Source: CAADGU01 sp035444285 (GTDB taxonomy: Bacteria > Chloroflexota > Anaerolineae > Promineifilales > Promineifilaceae). Taken from it: a stretch of DNA of 64,000 nt. The notes beneath the pieces are model-generated. The model was given only the letters and a program-made list of their open reading frames with translations, had not been told where the DNA came from and made no database searches. Positions 1 to 8,013 of this stretch are shown here, piece by piece. Every line of letters starts with the position of its first letter. The stretch's first letter is position 1. A program made the position numbers and the translations under genes. The stretch is taken from NCBI GenBank assembly GCA_035444285.1, contig DAOMOK010000003.1, positions 416,336 through 480,335 of the forward strand. The letters are read 5' to 3'.

Positions 1-882
1 TATACGTTTCATTTCATAAGAAGCAAACATGGCAACGCCAATGTTGTAATCAATCATCAATTGAGCCAGTGTATTGCCATCAATCAACACTATTTTTGAA
101 TCAATGCGAGACACATAATCTTTGGCGCTTTCCGAGAAAGTGGAAGTCGTAATAAAGATGCCTTTGCGCGCCCGCTGTCCTTGTAATGCCCCGGCAAATT
201 TCTGGATTTCCGGGCGTGAAACGACGTCTTTCCATCGCTTGGCTTGAATATATACAATATCAAGACCTAACCGATCTTCCTTGATGATGCCATCAATCCC
301 TTCATCACCGCTGCCACCAATTGCTTCACCGGCGTCTTTGCGTGTGCCGCCATACCCCATTTGCACCAACAAATCTACGACCAGTCGCTCAAAAAATGCT
401 GGTGAACATCCTCTGATCGTTTGTAACAAATCATTCGCCAACTGTTGGCGAACACGTTGATAAGCAGCCTCTATTGCCTCTTCTGGCGTTTGTGATGCTG
501 TCAATTCATCAGTTACGGCCGTTCGCTCGTCTTGATTAGCTGGCCTGATAAATTCCAAATACTCTGGGAATTGCTTGAGAAAAGCTACGTTGATCTGGTT
601 TGGATTTTGCGCCAGAACAGTTCGGCCTCGTTCTGTTATCTGGAAATAGCCACGTTTTGTAGAGGTGAGCAACCCCGCTTTTGTCAAATGTGTGCGTGAC
701 CAGCCTACACGGTTGTCCAACGTGGCTTGTCGCCCACTAGGCAGCATTTCTTTGCGTTCTTCTCTGGTAAGTTGGAACTGATCGGCTAGAAACTCGATAG
801 TCTCTCGCAATGAATGTTCTTTGCCATCAGCCGCAAACTGCATCAAGGGCAGCATAATTGTCTGGAAATCTGGAACCGCCAT
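1..882 (-). CDS. mrr: Mrr-type restriction endonuclease (3' end outside window)
   Basis: Type IV restriction enzyme of the Mrr family, which cuts modified foreign DNA. The 294 visible residues are open throughout. Residues 1 to about 85 form the winged-helix Mrr N-domain (LPSGRQATLDNRVGWSRTHL). Residues about 140-290 form the catalytic domain, with GIDG (Asp197) and YIQAKRW (Gln213, Lys215), the D...QxK version of the PD-(D/E)xK site. The start at 882 is set by GAGGTG seven bases upstream. The visible end, YEMKRI, matches the usual Mrr C-terminus, so probably only about ten residues are missing. No methylase or specificity gene is seen beside it. Confidence 0.93.
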   Translation of the reverse strand, partial: MAVPDFQTIMLPLMQFAADGKEHSLRETIEFLADQFQLTREERKEMLPSGRQATLDNRVGWSRTHLTKAGLLTSTKRGYFQITERGRTVLAQNPNQINVAFLKQFPEYLEFIRPANQDERTAVTDELTASQTPEEAIEAAYQRVRQQLANDLLQTIRGCSPAFFERLVVDLLVQMGYGGTRKDAGEAIGGSGDEGIDGIIKEDRLGLDIVYIQAKRWKDVVSRPEIQKFAGALQGQRARKGIFITTSTFSESAKDYVSRIDSKIVLIDGNTLAQLMIDYNIGVAMFASYEMKRI

Positions 883-934
883 TTTTCACCTCATCTGTTC
901 AATAAACGGTAGGACTCTCACAACCATATCCAAC

Positions 935-1318
935 CTATCCACTTGCCCTTATCTCCATCACCGATAGATCAATCACTGCACCGGTTTGCTGCAAAAAGTC
1001 AAAACCCAACAACCCATCAATAGCAAATCCATAGTTCATTACGCTCATGTCCACAGCAAAATTCACTAATCGCAAATCACCCACTGTGATGGATTCGATC
1101 CGTTTAGCCACAACGGTTTCGACGCCACCAACACCACGCACTTGCTCCACGACATCATCAGCCGCGAAAGCAATCCCAAGTCGTAATAAGTCATCCGTGC
1201 GAAAAAGCGTGGAGGCAGACCCAGTGTCGACGACAACATTTTCCAGGGTGATGGTTTTACCATGATAGGTTAACTTAGTGGTGACGTAAGGCAAACCTTC
1301 GCGGACTTCAATTTTCAT
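935..1318 (-). CDS. retropepsin-like aspartic protease
   Basis: A 127-residue single-domain protein with the aspartyl protease signature VVDTGSAST (Asp31) and a hydrophobic second half ending in a GLLGFDFLQQTG motif, as in bacterial retropepsin-like proteins. These act as homodimers, each chain giving one catalytic Asp. I place the start at the ATG at 1318 (MKIEVREG), which overlaps the stop of the upstream 86-residue gene as ATGA and has a GAGGTGT ribosome site inside that gene. A longer in-frame version lacks support. No signal peptide is visible, so it is likely cytoplasmic. The substrate is unknown; the coupled upstream gene may be its partner. Confidence 0.85.
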   Translation of the reverse strand: MKIEVREGLPYVTTKLTYHGKTITLENVVVDTGSASTLFRTDDLLRLGIAFAADDVVEQVRGVGGVETVVAKRIESITVGDLRLVNFAVDMSVMNYGFAIDGLLGFDFLQQTGAVIDLSVMEIRASG

Positions 1319-1575
1319 CGTACACCTCGCAGTCCCAGCCAACGTTTGATAGTTATGTCCAATTCCTGGCGATCTGTATGAAATACAAACATTTCTCGAT
1401 CTGGGTTTTCCCTGTGAACTGTTGCATAAGCCTGCCAGGCTGTCTGCCCATCAACAAAGCGATCTATCACGCTGATCTTGTCAAGGATACGTTTATCGCC
1501 TTCCGTGTGGGCTTCAATTGCCTCAATCAACAACCATGTATCTGGATAAATCTCACGAACGTCTTGCCATTTCAT
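1315..1575 (-). CDS. small protein coupled to the aspartic protease
   Basis: An 86-residue protein I do not recognise by name. It begins MKWQDVREIYPDTWLLIEAI and carries several charged, mixed alpha/beta stretches, with no membrane segment and no signal peptide. Its stop codon overlaps the start of the retropepsin-like protease by four bases (ATGA), so the two are almost certainly co-translated. The spacing suggests the pair acts together, for example as protease and substrate, inhibitor or adaptor, but that is inference. The region is lower in G+C than the neighbouring housekeeping genes and lacks the octamer that marks most genes here. Confidence 0.7.
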   Translation of the reverse strand: MKWQDVREIYPDTWLLIEAIEAHTEGDKRILDKISVIDRFVDGQTAWQAYATVHRENPDREMFVFHTDRQELDITIKRWLGLRGVR

Positions 1576-1600
1576 ACTGAACCTCCATTTGCCAATCAGT

Positions 1601-2245
1601 TCAATACCAGACGGCGCGGGTTTCTACGGCCGTCAAGCCATCCCCCCGTTCCATCTTCACCACCCAACCATGTTCATCCAGCCAAATCCGGCGTTCATTC
1701 TCCAGCCAGCGGATGGTCAACGGCCGTTCACCACTCACCATCACCTCTACCACACGCAAAGCAAACACTTCTGACCGCTCACCGCTCACTGCTAACTGCT
1801 CACTGTTCACTGATGTCAACGTCATGGCCGTGCCGCCGCCAAAACCCGCCAACAGCCCCAGCCCGATGCTGGATGGAAACCAGAACCCGTAACCGGATCG
1901 TAAATCAACGTCATCGGTGTAGGTTGTGCCGTTCACCGTGCGCGTATTGGTCACGGCCGTGTCCTCCAACAATAGCGTACCTTCTATCATTAAATCGTTG
2001 TCCCAAAAGCGGTAAGAGAGACGTTCGGCACGGCCGTCGGCCCGCCGCACCAGGTGGTACAGATACGAATGCCCCGATTCAACCGTCCGCGCATCCAAAT
2101 CCACCCGCAAAATCTCATACCCCTCCACCGCCCGCGTTAGCCGCCATGATTCGACTGCACCGGTCGCACGGCCGTCGCGCTCATACCGCAACTGCCCGGA
2201 GGCAATCGGTTTTTCATATGCTTGTTCGTGAACGATAAATCTCAT
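1601..2245 (-). CDS. uncharacterised protein carrying an in-frame repeat peptide
   Basis: A 214-residue soluble protein of unknown function beginning MRFIVHEQAYEKPIASGQLR. Its middle looks beta-rich and antiparallel (RAVEGYEILRVDLDARTVES, SYLYHLVRRADGRAERLSYRF). A Gly-rich hydrophobic patch (SIGLGLLAGFGGG) is followed by SVNSEQLAVSGERSEVF, the translation of an intergenic-type tandem repeat at 1772-1813. The repeat keeps the frame, so the host protein seems to tolerate the insertion in a surface loop. The start ATG at 2245 has no obvious ribosome site because another repeat block (2246-2340) lies directly upstream. Confidence 0.7.
   Translation of the reverse strand: MRFIVHEQAYEKPIASGQLRYERDGRATGAVESWRLTRAVEGYEILRVDLDARTVESGHSYLYHLVRRADGRAERLSYRFWDNDLMIEGTLLLEDTAVTNTRTVNGTTYTDDVDLRSGYGFWFPSSIGLGLLAGFGGGTAMTLTSVNSEQLAVSGERSEVFALRVVEVMVSGERPLTIRWLENERRIWLDEHGWVVKMERGDGLTAVETRAVWY
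1772..1813. repeat. family B repeat (GCTCACTGCTCACT) inside a gene
   Basis: Tandem copies of the CTCACTG/CTAACTG unit lie in frame within the unknown gene at 1601-2245. The same unit recurs at 3211-3302 and 51312-51399. Confidence 0.8.
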
Positions 2246-2340
2246 ATTCGGTGTTCGGTAATCGGTGAACGGTAATCGATCAGGCTACTGATTACCGATT
2301 ACCGGTTACGGATTACGGGTTACGGATTACGGGTTACGGA
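2246..2340. repeat. family C repeat (GATTACCGATTACGG) block
   Basis: Imperfect tandem copies of GGTAATCGGTGA and, on the other strand, GATTACGGGTTACG fill the gap between alaX and its neighbour. The alaX stop codon (TAA at 2334-2336) lies inside the block. Other blocks of this family are near 20105, 23738, 28905, 34440, 40205, 40990, 44430, 45090 and 48400. Confidence 0.85.
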
Positions 2341-3044
2341 TCAAGTTCCACATAAATCCGCTTGTTGATCTTGCCTTTGCTCTTGTAATCGGTAATGCGC
2401 ATCTGGCCCACTTCGCGGGTATCGGCGACGTGGGTGCCGCCATCAGCCTGCAAATCCAGGCCAACCAGTTCCACCGTGCGCACTTCGGCAATGCCTTCCG
2501 GCAGCAGATTAATTTTGGTGCGGATCAGGTCGGGAATCTGGAAAGCCTCTTCGCGGGGCAAAATAGCCACGCGCACTTCACGGGCGGCGGCTACTTCCCG
2601 ATTCACGGCCGTTTCAATTTCCGCCACCAACTCCTGCCGCATCGTCTCAAATTCAAAATCCATGCGCCCTTGCCGCGGGTCCATATTGCCGCCCGTCACC
2701 TGCGCCCCGTAGTCACGCCAGACCACGCCGCACAAAATGTGCATGGCCGTGTGGGTGCGCATCAATTGGTAGCGGCGCGTCCAATCGAGTTGGCCGGTCA
2801 CGGCCGTGCCCACCAGTGGCGGCTCCCCTTCCACAAAATGCACCACCTGACCACCCACTTTTTTCACGGCCGTTACAGGCCAGGATTGGGCAACGGCCGT
2901 CAACACGCCATAATCACACGGCTGCCCGCCCCCACCAGGATAAAACGCCGTGCGATCCAACACCACGCCACCCTCTGCCAGGTCTGTGACAACGGCCGTA
3001 AAATTCTGCACATACGCATCCGTCTGATAAAGCAATTCCGTCAT
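2334..3044 (-). CDS. alaX: alanyl-tRNA editing protein AlaX (AlaX-M type)
   Basis: Free-standing editing enzyme that hydrolyses Ser-tRNA(Ala) or Gly-tRNA(Ala) mischarged by AlaRS. The 236 residues show the N-terminal barrel (TAFYPGGGGQPCDYG), then the editing domain with HTAMH (His98, His102) and DGGTHVADTREVG (His205). The zinc site is normally HxxxH plus CxxxH; here Asp201 stands where many homologues have Cys. I choose the ATG at 3044 (MTELLYQ), as the upstream Met in the MRCRM leader lacks support. The gene is preceded by a complete T-box leader, so it is probably induced when tRNA(Ala) is uncharged. Its stop codon sits in a repeat block. Confidence 0.93.
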   Translation of the reverse strand: MTELLYQTDAYVQNFTAVVTDLAEGGVVLDRTAFYPGGGGQPCDYGVLTAVAQSWPVTAVKKVGGQVVHFVEGEPPLVGTAVTGQLDWTRRYQLMRTHTAMHILCGVVWRDYGAQVTGGNMDPRQGRMDFEFETMRQELVAEIETAVNREVAAAREVRVAILPREEAFQIPDLIRTKINLLPEGIAEVRTVELVGLDLQADGGTHVADTREVGQMRITDYKSKGKINKRIYVELDP

Positions 3045-3060
3045 TCTACACCTCAACTAA

Positions 3061-3098
3061 AAAACAAAAACGCCCTCATCCCCATTGGGACGAAGGCG
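3061..3098 (-). terminator. T-box regulated intrinsic terminator
   Basis: On the minus strand CGCCTTCGTCCC pairs with GGGATGAGGGCG around AATG and is followed by a T-rich run (TTTTTGTTTTT). It is directly downstream of the T-box sequence and upstream of alaX, the standard position for the attenuator. Confidence 0.85.
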
Positions 3099-3403
3099 CA
3101 AATCTCCGCGGTACCACCCAGGTTTCTGGCCATAGCCAGACACTCATTTCCGCCACATGATAATGGCAGCAGCCCCGTTAACGGTGGGCGAATCCGTCTG
3201 AGCCTACTTTTTCAGTGAGCAGTTAGCGGTTAGCAGTCAGCAGTATTTAAGAAATCTAACTGCTCACTGCTCACTGACTACTGCTTACTGACTTGTTCAG
3301 TCAGAAGCTCCGGAGGGATTTTCAACGACATTCCTGCGCCTGGCTCGCACCAACCCAGACTCGCTTGGCAGATAACAGGCCGTCTACTCGTCTCCATCAT
3401 CAC
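3068..3403 (-). promoter_or_regulatory. T-box riboswitch, probably alanine-specific, controlling alaX
   Basis: On the minus strand the leader shows stem I parts (GCGAGTCTGGGTTGGTGCGAGCC), a specifier-loop region (GAAAATCCC...CCGGAGCTTCTGA) with GCT, an Ala codon, at the expected place, a CCGTTAACGG stem, and the conserved T-box TGGGTGGTACCGCGG (3106-3120), then the terminator. It should read through when tRNA(Ala) is uncharged. A block of about 90 bases (3211-3302) of family B repeat, itself able to fold as a hairpin, is inserted between stem I and the antiterminator region. The specifier assignment is by eye. Confidence 0.9.
3211..3302. repeat. family B palindromic repeat inserted in the T-box leader
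   Basis: GTGAGCAGTTAGCGGTTAGC on one side and AACTGCTCACTGCTCACTG on the other form a long imperfect hairpin about 90 bases long, lying in the linker of the T-box leader. Confidence 0.85.
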
Positions 3404-3427
3404 TTATGTGGTTATTAAGCTGCGGCA

Positions 3428-3456
3428 ATTATGCGCCAACGGCCGTAACCTGTCAA
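3428..3456 (-). promoter_or_regulatory. sigma70 promoter of the T-box/alaX transcript
   Basis: On the minus strand TTGACA (3451-3456), a 17-base spacer and CATAAT (3428-3433). The spacer contains the octamer ACGGCCGT. The predicted start lies about 15-20 bases before stem I of the T-box. Confidence 0.8.
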
Positions 3457-3573
3457 CCTGACCGCGTATAAATAATAGTCGTAACTTTTCCCCCCTGATA
3501 AACGACTATGTAGGCAATGAAGCAACCATTCGCGGGCATCAAGCCAGCACGATTAGTCAAAAGGAGTGTTTAT

Positions 3574-6500
3574 ATGAACCGGTTTGCCTCGAAATCCCCC
3601 ACATTCTTTCGCAGTCTGATCATCTGGTCAGGTTTACTGTTGTTTGTCCTGGCACTGTCGCCTGCTGCAAAAAACATTCGCGCCGCCAATCCTGCCGTTC
3701 CATCTTTTACTATGGCGGATCGGATTACCTGCCAGACGGCCGTAGAAACCATCTACTGGCAGCACCGCGAATGGCCGGCTGTCAATCCCACACCCAAACC
3801 AGCCCTGTCCGAGGTCATGCCCGCCGCCGCCATTGCCGCCAAAGTCGCCGCTACCGCCCGCTACAGCCACGCCCTGGAAAGCTATTGGCACACCCCCATC
3901 ACCGGCGAGATGCTCCAGACGGAAATGGAGCGCCAGGCGGCCAACAGCCAAAACCCGGCCATGCTGCAAGAATTGTGGGCGGCATTGGAGAATGATCCGG
4001 CCCGAATTGCCGAATGTCTGGCCCGGCCCGTGCTGGCGAAACGGCTGGTGCAAAACTGGCAGGCTCAAGATGCCCGCTTTGCCGATACCGCCTTTGCCAC
4101 CTGGTGGGCCGATGTCAAAAACGACCTACCCACTACCGTGACTGCGCCCGTTTACGATTATCATCTGCCCACCATCACCCGCGCACCGCAGACAGATGAT
4201 ACCTGGGTAGACACCGCCGCCATCCCGATAAATGGAGAAGGCCTCTCCGTCTGGACGGGCACGGAGATGATCTTCTACGGCCGTTCCTCCACCCAGGGCC
4301 ACCGCTACAACCCCACCACCGATACCTGGGAGACGATGAATACCGTGGGGGCCCCCCATCGAGTGTCAGATTTCACGGCCGTCTGGAGCGGCACAGAAAT
4401 GATCACCTGGGGCGGCTGCACAGGCCAGCATGAATTCTGCACCACCAGCGCCGGTGGACGTTATAACCCGACCACCGATACCTGGACGCCCACCGATACG
4501 TCCACTGCGCCCATCGAACGACGGCGACACGGTGCAGTCTGGACAGGCAGCGAAATGATCATCTGGGGCGGCTGCCGCGAAGATGCCAATGGCAACCAGA
4601 ACTGCAATATCGGCCTCAACTCGGGTGGCCGTTACAACCCGGTCACCAATTCCTGGCAGGCCACCAGCCTGAGCAACGCCCCCGCTGCTCGTAACTTCCC
4701 GGAACTGGTGTGGGCCGGCGACCAGATGATCCTCTGGTCGGGCGCAGCTAACGCCGATCCGGGCCGTCGTTATGACCCCGTCAGCGATACCTGGCAAACC
4801 ATCAGCACCATCAATGCCCCCGCCGGGCGGGACGCCACACTTATCTGGACAGGCGGCGAGATGATCGCCTGGGGTGGCTGTATGGGCAGCCCATTTTGCG
4901 ATACCCCACAGAATGATGGCGGTCGGTATGATCCCGTTAGCAATAGCTGGACGGCCGTGACCACCACCAACGCCCCCGCCGCCCGCTGGGGCCACGACGC
5001 CATCTGGACAGGCACAGAGATGATCCTCTGGGGCGGTACAAACGGCACCGGCAGCCATCTCAATAGCGGCGGTCGTTACAACCCGGTCACTGATTCCTGG
5101 ACGCCCACCAGCACAACCGGCGCGCCCTCGCCGCGCAGCGCCAATGTCTTATGGACCGGCAGTCTGATGTTAGTTTGGGGCGGTGTAGGCAGCAACAATT
5201 TACGCAACGGGTCACGGTATGAACCGGGCAGCGATAGCTGGACGCCCATCAGCGCCAAAGACCCCAACTCATACCGCCAATTTCACCGTGCCATCTGGAC
5301 AGGGGCGGAGATGATCGCCTGGGGCGGTCAGGGGGATGGCACTGCCTCTACCGGTCTGGACACCGGCCGCATTTATGACCCGGTCACCGATTCGTGGAGC
5401 AACACCAGTGTGGTGAATGCGCCCAGCCCGCGCGATGGGCACAGCGCCCTTTGGACGGGCACAGAGATGATTATCTGGGGTGGGGATGTGCATTCCTGGT
5501 TTACGCGGGGTACCGGTGGGCGGTATAACCCGATGACCGATAGTTGGACGCCCACCAACGAAGCCACAGCCCCCGTCGCCAAATGGAATCACACGGCCGT
5601 ATGGACAGGCACAGAGATGATCATCTGGGGTGGCTCTGTTTGGGACAATCCCTGGGACGGTACGGGGGCGCGATATGACCTGGCTGGTGATAGCTGGACG
5701 GACATCACAAATAGTGGCGCGCCGGCACCCCGTTACCTGCACAGCGGCGTCTGGACAGGCAGCGAGATGCTCATCTGGGGCGGCGCTGGCTCTACCGGGC
5801 CGCTGGGCACGGGGGCGCGTTATGACCCGACCAGCAATACCTGGACGCCCATCACCGGTACCAATGCACCGGCAGAGCGTGTGTTGCACAGCACCATTTG
5901 GGACGGCACAACGATGATTGTCTGGGGTGGCACGGGTGATTACGGCCCCTGGATTTTGCACAATGACGGCGGCCGTTATGACCCGGCCACGAATACATGG
6001 ACGGCCGTGACCACCGCCAATGCCCCCACTGCCCGTGCCCGGCACACGGCCGTGTGGACGGGCGACGAGATGATCGTCTGGAGCGGCTGCACCAACAGCG
6101 CCAATTGTCTGCAAGGGGATGCGGCCGGGGGGCGCTACGATCCGCAAACTGATGCCTGGACAGCCACCAATACCACCGGCGCACCGGAAGCCCGGCAGTG
6201 GCATACGGCCGTGTGGACGGGCGACGCCATGATCGTCTGGGCCGGTCTGACAGATGATAACGGCATCAGCCACACCGGTGGGTTGTACTTCGCCAGCACC
6301 AGCGGCAACAATGCACCCCAGGCCAGCAATGACAGCTATGAGGTGCTGGCAGGCGAGACATTGACGGTACCAGCGCCCGGTGTATTGGCGAATGATAGTG
6401 ATCCGGATGGGGATGAACTGACGGCCGTGATGCTCACCAGCCCTACCCAGGGCACGCTTGCCTTCAATCTGGATGGCTCTTTCATTTACACCCCAACCGT

Positions 6501-7218
6501 TGGGTATGTAGGCACGGATAGTTTCACCTACCGCGCCAGCGACGGCGATAAATTGAGCAATGCGGCGGTGGTGGGTATTAACGTGATCAATGACAATAAT
6601 GCGCCTACGGCCGTGCCGGATGCTTACGAATTGAACGAAGATGAGCCGTTGATCGTGGTCGCGCCGGGCCTTCTGGAAAATGATCATGACCCGGACGGCG
6701 ATCCGCTAAGCGCCGAATTGGTGACGGCCCCACTCAGCGGTACGTTAAGCCTTCAGGTGGATGGCTCGTTTATCTACACACCGACGGCCAATTTTCATGG
6801 CCTGGATTCTTTCACTTACCGCAACAGTGATGGGCTGGCGTACAGTCTGGAAACGGCCGTGACGCTAACAGTCAACGCGGTGAATGACGACCCGGTCGCC
6901 ACTGATGATGGGTATGAGATGGTGCAGGATGCCGTTATGGAGGTCAGCACGCCGGGTGTTTTGGCGAATGATGAGGATGCCGATGGGGATGAGTTGACGG
7001 CCGTGCTCGAAACCGCACCCACCCATGGCGATCTCACCCTCCAGGCTGACGGCAGTTTCACCTACACCCCTCACGCCGGTTTTGTGGGCAATGACAGTTT
7101 CACCTACCAGGCCGAGGACGGACAAGGTAGCAGTAGCCTGGCTATTGTATCCATCACGGTGCATGAAACGGCCGTGTTCTACATCATTTACCTGCCCATC
7201 CTCACTTCAAACCCGTAA
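3574..7218 (+). CDS. secreted kelch-repeat protein with three cadherin-like Ig domains
   Basis: A 1214-residue exported protein. The ATG at 3574 has AAGGAG eight bases upstream and begins a signal peptide (SLIIWSGLLLFVLALSPAAKNIRA). A helical region is followed by fourteen kelch-like repeats of the form WTGTEMIIWGG...RYNPTTDTWTPT, enough for two seven-bladed beta-propellers. The C-terminal third holds three tandem Big_9/VCBS-like domains (APGVLANDSDPDGDELTAV, SFIYTPTVGYVGTDSFTYR). It ends in YIIYLPILTSNP, a hydrophobic tail like those of other Chloroflexota exported proteins. The probable role is adhesion or carbohydrate binding at the surface; no catalytic residues are obvious. A terminator follows at once, so it is likely monocistronic. 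Confidence 0.9.
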   Translation: MNRFASKSPTFFRSLIIWSGLLLFVLALSPAAKNIRAANPAVPSFTMADRITCQTAVETIYWQHREWPAVNPTPKPALSEVMPAAAIAAKVAATARYSHALESYWHTPITGEMLQTEMERQAANSQNPAMLQELWAALENDPARIAECLARPVLAKRLVQNWQAQDARFADTAFATWWADVKNDLPTTVTAPVYDYHLPTITRAPQTDDTWVDTAAIPINGEGLSVWTGTEMIFYGRSSTQGHRYNPTTDTWETMNTVGAPHRVSDFTAVWSGTEMITWGGCTGQHEFCTTSAGGRYNPTTDTWTPTDTSTAPIERRRHGAVWTGSEMIIWGGCREDANGNQNCNIGLNSGGRYNPVTNSWQATSLSNAPAARNFPELVWAGDQMILWSGAANADPGRRYDPVSDTWQTISTINAPAGRDATLIWTGGEMIAWGGCMGSPFCDTPQNDGGRYDPVSNSWTAVTTTNAPAARWGHDAIWTGTEMILWGGTNGTGSHLNSGGRYNPVTDSWTPTSTTGAPSPRSANVLWTGSLMLVWGGVGSNNLRNGSRYEPGSDSWTPISAKDPNSYRQFHRAIWTGAEMIAWGGQGDGTASTGLDTGRIYDPVTDSWSNTSVVNAPSPRDGHSALWTGTEMIIWGGDVHSWFTRGTGGRYNPMTDSWTPTNEATAPVAKWNHTAVWTGTEMIIWGGSVWDNPWDGTGARYDLAGDSWTDITNSGAPAPRYLHSGVWTGSEMLIWGGAGSTGPLGTGARYDPTSNTWTPITGTNAPAERVLHSTIWDGTTMIVWGGTGDYGPWILHNDGGRYDPATNTWTAVTTANAPTARARHTAVWTGDEMIVWSGCTNSANCLQGDAAGGRYDPQTDAWTATNTTGAPEARQWHTAVWTGDAMIVWAGLTDDNGISHTGGLYFASTSGNNAPQASNDSYEVLAGETLTVPAPGVLANDSDPDGDELTAVMLTSPTQGTLAFNLDGSFIYTPTVGYVGTDSFTYRASDGDKLSNAAVVGINVINDNNAPTAVPDAYELNEDEPLIVVAPGLLENDHDPDGDPLSAELVTAPLSGTLSLQVDGSFIYTPTANFHGLDSFTYRNSDGLAYSLETAVTLTVNAVNDDPVATDDGYEMVQDAVMEVSTPGVLANDEDADGDELTAVLETAPTHGDLTLQADGSFTYTPHAGFVGNDSFTYQAEDGQGSSSLAIVSITVHETAVFYIIYLPILTSNP

Positions 7219-7225
7219 GGTGTAC

Positions 7226-7265
7226 AGAGGGATTCAGCATCGGCTGAATCCCTCTCTTTTTCTCA
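7226..7265 (+). terminator. intrinsic terminator after the kelch protein
   Basis: The hairpin AGAGGGATTCAGC ATCG GCTGAATCCCTCT is followed by CTTTTTCTC. Confidence 0.85.
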
Positions 7266-7410
7266 GGACTCATCTCTTATAGACCCTCCGGCCAAATTAT
7301 GCTATAAAACTTCGGCAAGTGTAGACAACCCCACATGCTTGTGATAATCTTTAGTCACTGAATCAATCCTAACACCGATAACAACACAAGTAAGGTTGAG
7401 GAACAGCAAT

Positions 7411-7812
7411 ATGGCCGACGAGGTGAAAAAAGTAGTTTGCATTGAAGACGAACTGGAGATGATCGAGTTGGTAAAACTCATCCTCGGTCGTAACAAGTTT
7501 GACGTAACCGGCGCTGTAGGAGGGCATGAAGGTCTGGAAAAGATCACAGAGATTAAACCTGACCTGGTATTGCTTGATTTGATGATGCCGGAAATGGATG
7601 GGTGGGAAGTCTACCAAAAGATGAAGGCTTCTGACGACATGCGTGACATTCCCGTCATTGTCGTCACGGCCAAAGCCCAGAGCATAGATCGTGTCCTGGG
7701 TCTGCACATTGCCCGTGTAGATGATTACATCACCAAACCGTTTGGCCCCCAAGAATTGCTGGACAGCGTAGAGCGGGTCATTAACAACCGCACCAAACAA
7801 AAAACCGCCTAG
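7411..7812 (+). CDS. single-domain CheY-like response regulator
   Basis: A 133-residue receiver domain without an output domain. Visible are the acidic pocket (CIEDE), the phospho-acceptor Asp56 in DLVLLDLMMPEMDG, the switch Thr in VIVVTAK and Lys109 in YITKPF. The start at 7411 is supported by GAGGAA seven bases upstream; a TTG 15 bases earlier is less likely. No kinase gene is adjacent, so it is an orphan that may be phosphorylated by a kinase elsewhere, such as the one at 42.1-44.4 kb. A strong terminator follows. Confidence 0.92.
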   Translation: MADEVKKVVCIEDELEMIELVKLILGRNKFDVTGAVGGHEGLEKITEIKPDLVLLDLMMPEMDGWEVYQKMKASDDMRDIPVIVVTAKAQSIDRVLGLHIARVDDYITKPFGPQELLDSVERVINNRTKQKTA

Positions 7813-7836
7813 ACCTTCCTTTTTTTAAGACCGATC

Positions 7837-7873
7837 AAAAAGCCCATTTGACAACAAATGGGCTTTTTGTTTT
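7837..7873 (+). terminator. intrinsic terminator after the response regulator
   Basis: AAAAAGCCCATTTG ACAA CAAATGGGCTTTTTG is a perfect hairpin with flanking A and T tracts, so it could work in both directions. Confidence 0.93.
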
Positions 7874-8013
7874 GTCTGAAACATCTTTCCCTTATAACGT
7901 GCCGGTGACTTTCCTCAATGCCAGTGATGCTATTTATCACTATCCCCACAACAGGTTAAGTTTTATAGTCTCAGAAGAGGTAGTAGATATTTTCTACCCT
8001 TACGGAGGCGAGC

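Noticed and set aside
1378..2238. A 286-codon plus-strand frame over the minus-strand genes at 1.3-2.2 kb
   Set aside because: It crosses two coding regions and a gap, has no ribosome site and its product is a His/Pro/Ser-rich jumble unlike any family.
4366..5058. A 230-codon minus-strand frame in the kelch gene
   Set aside because: Its AGPEDHLxACPD pattern is only the complement of the propeller repeats.
5269..6687. A 472-codon open frame on the minus strand inside the kelch gene
   Set aside because: It mirrors the repeated WTG...WGG units of the real gene, has no ribosome site and a biased, low-complexity composition. It is an antisense shadow.
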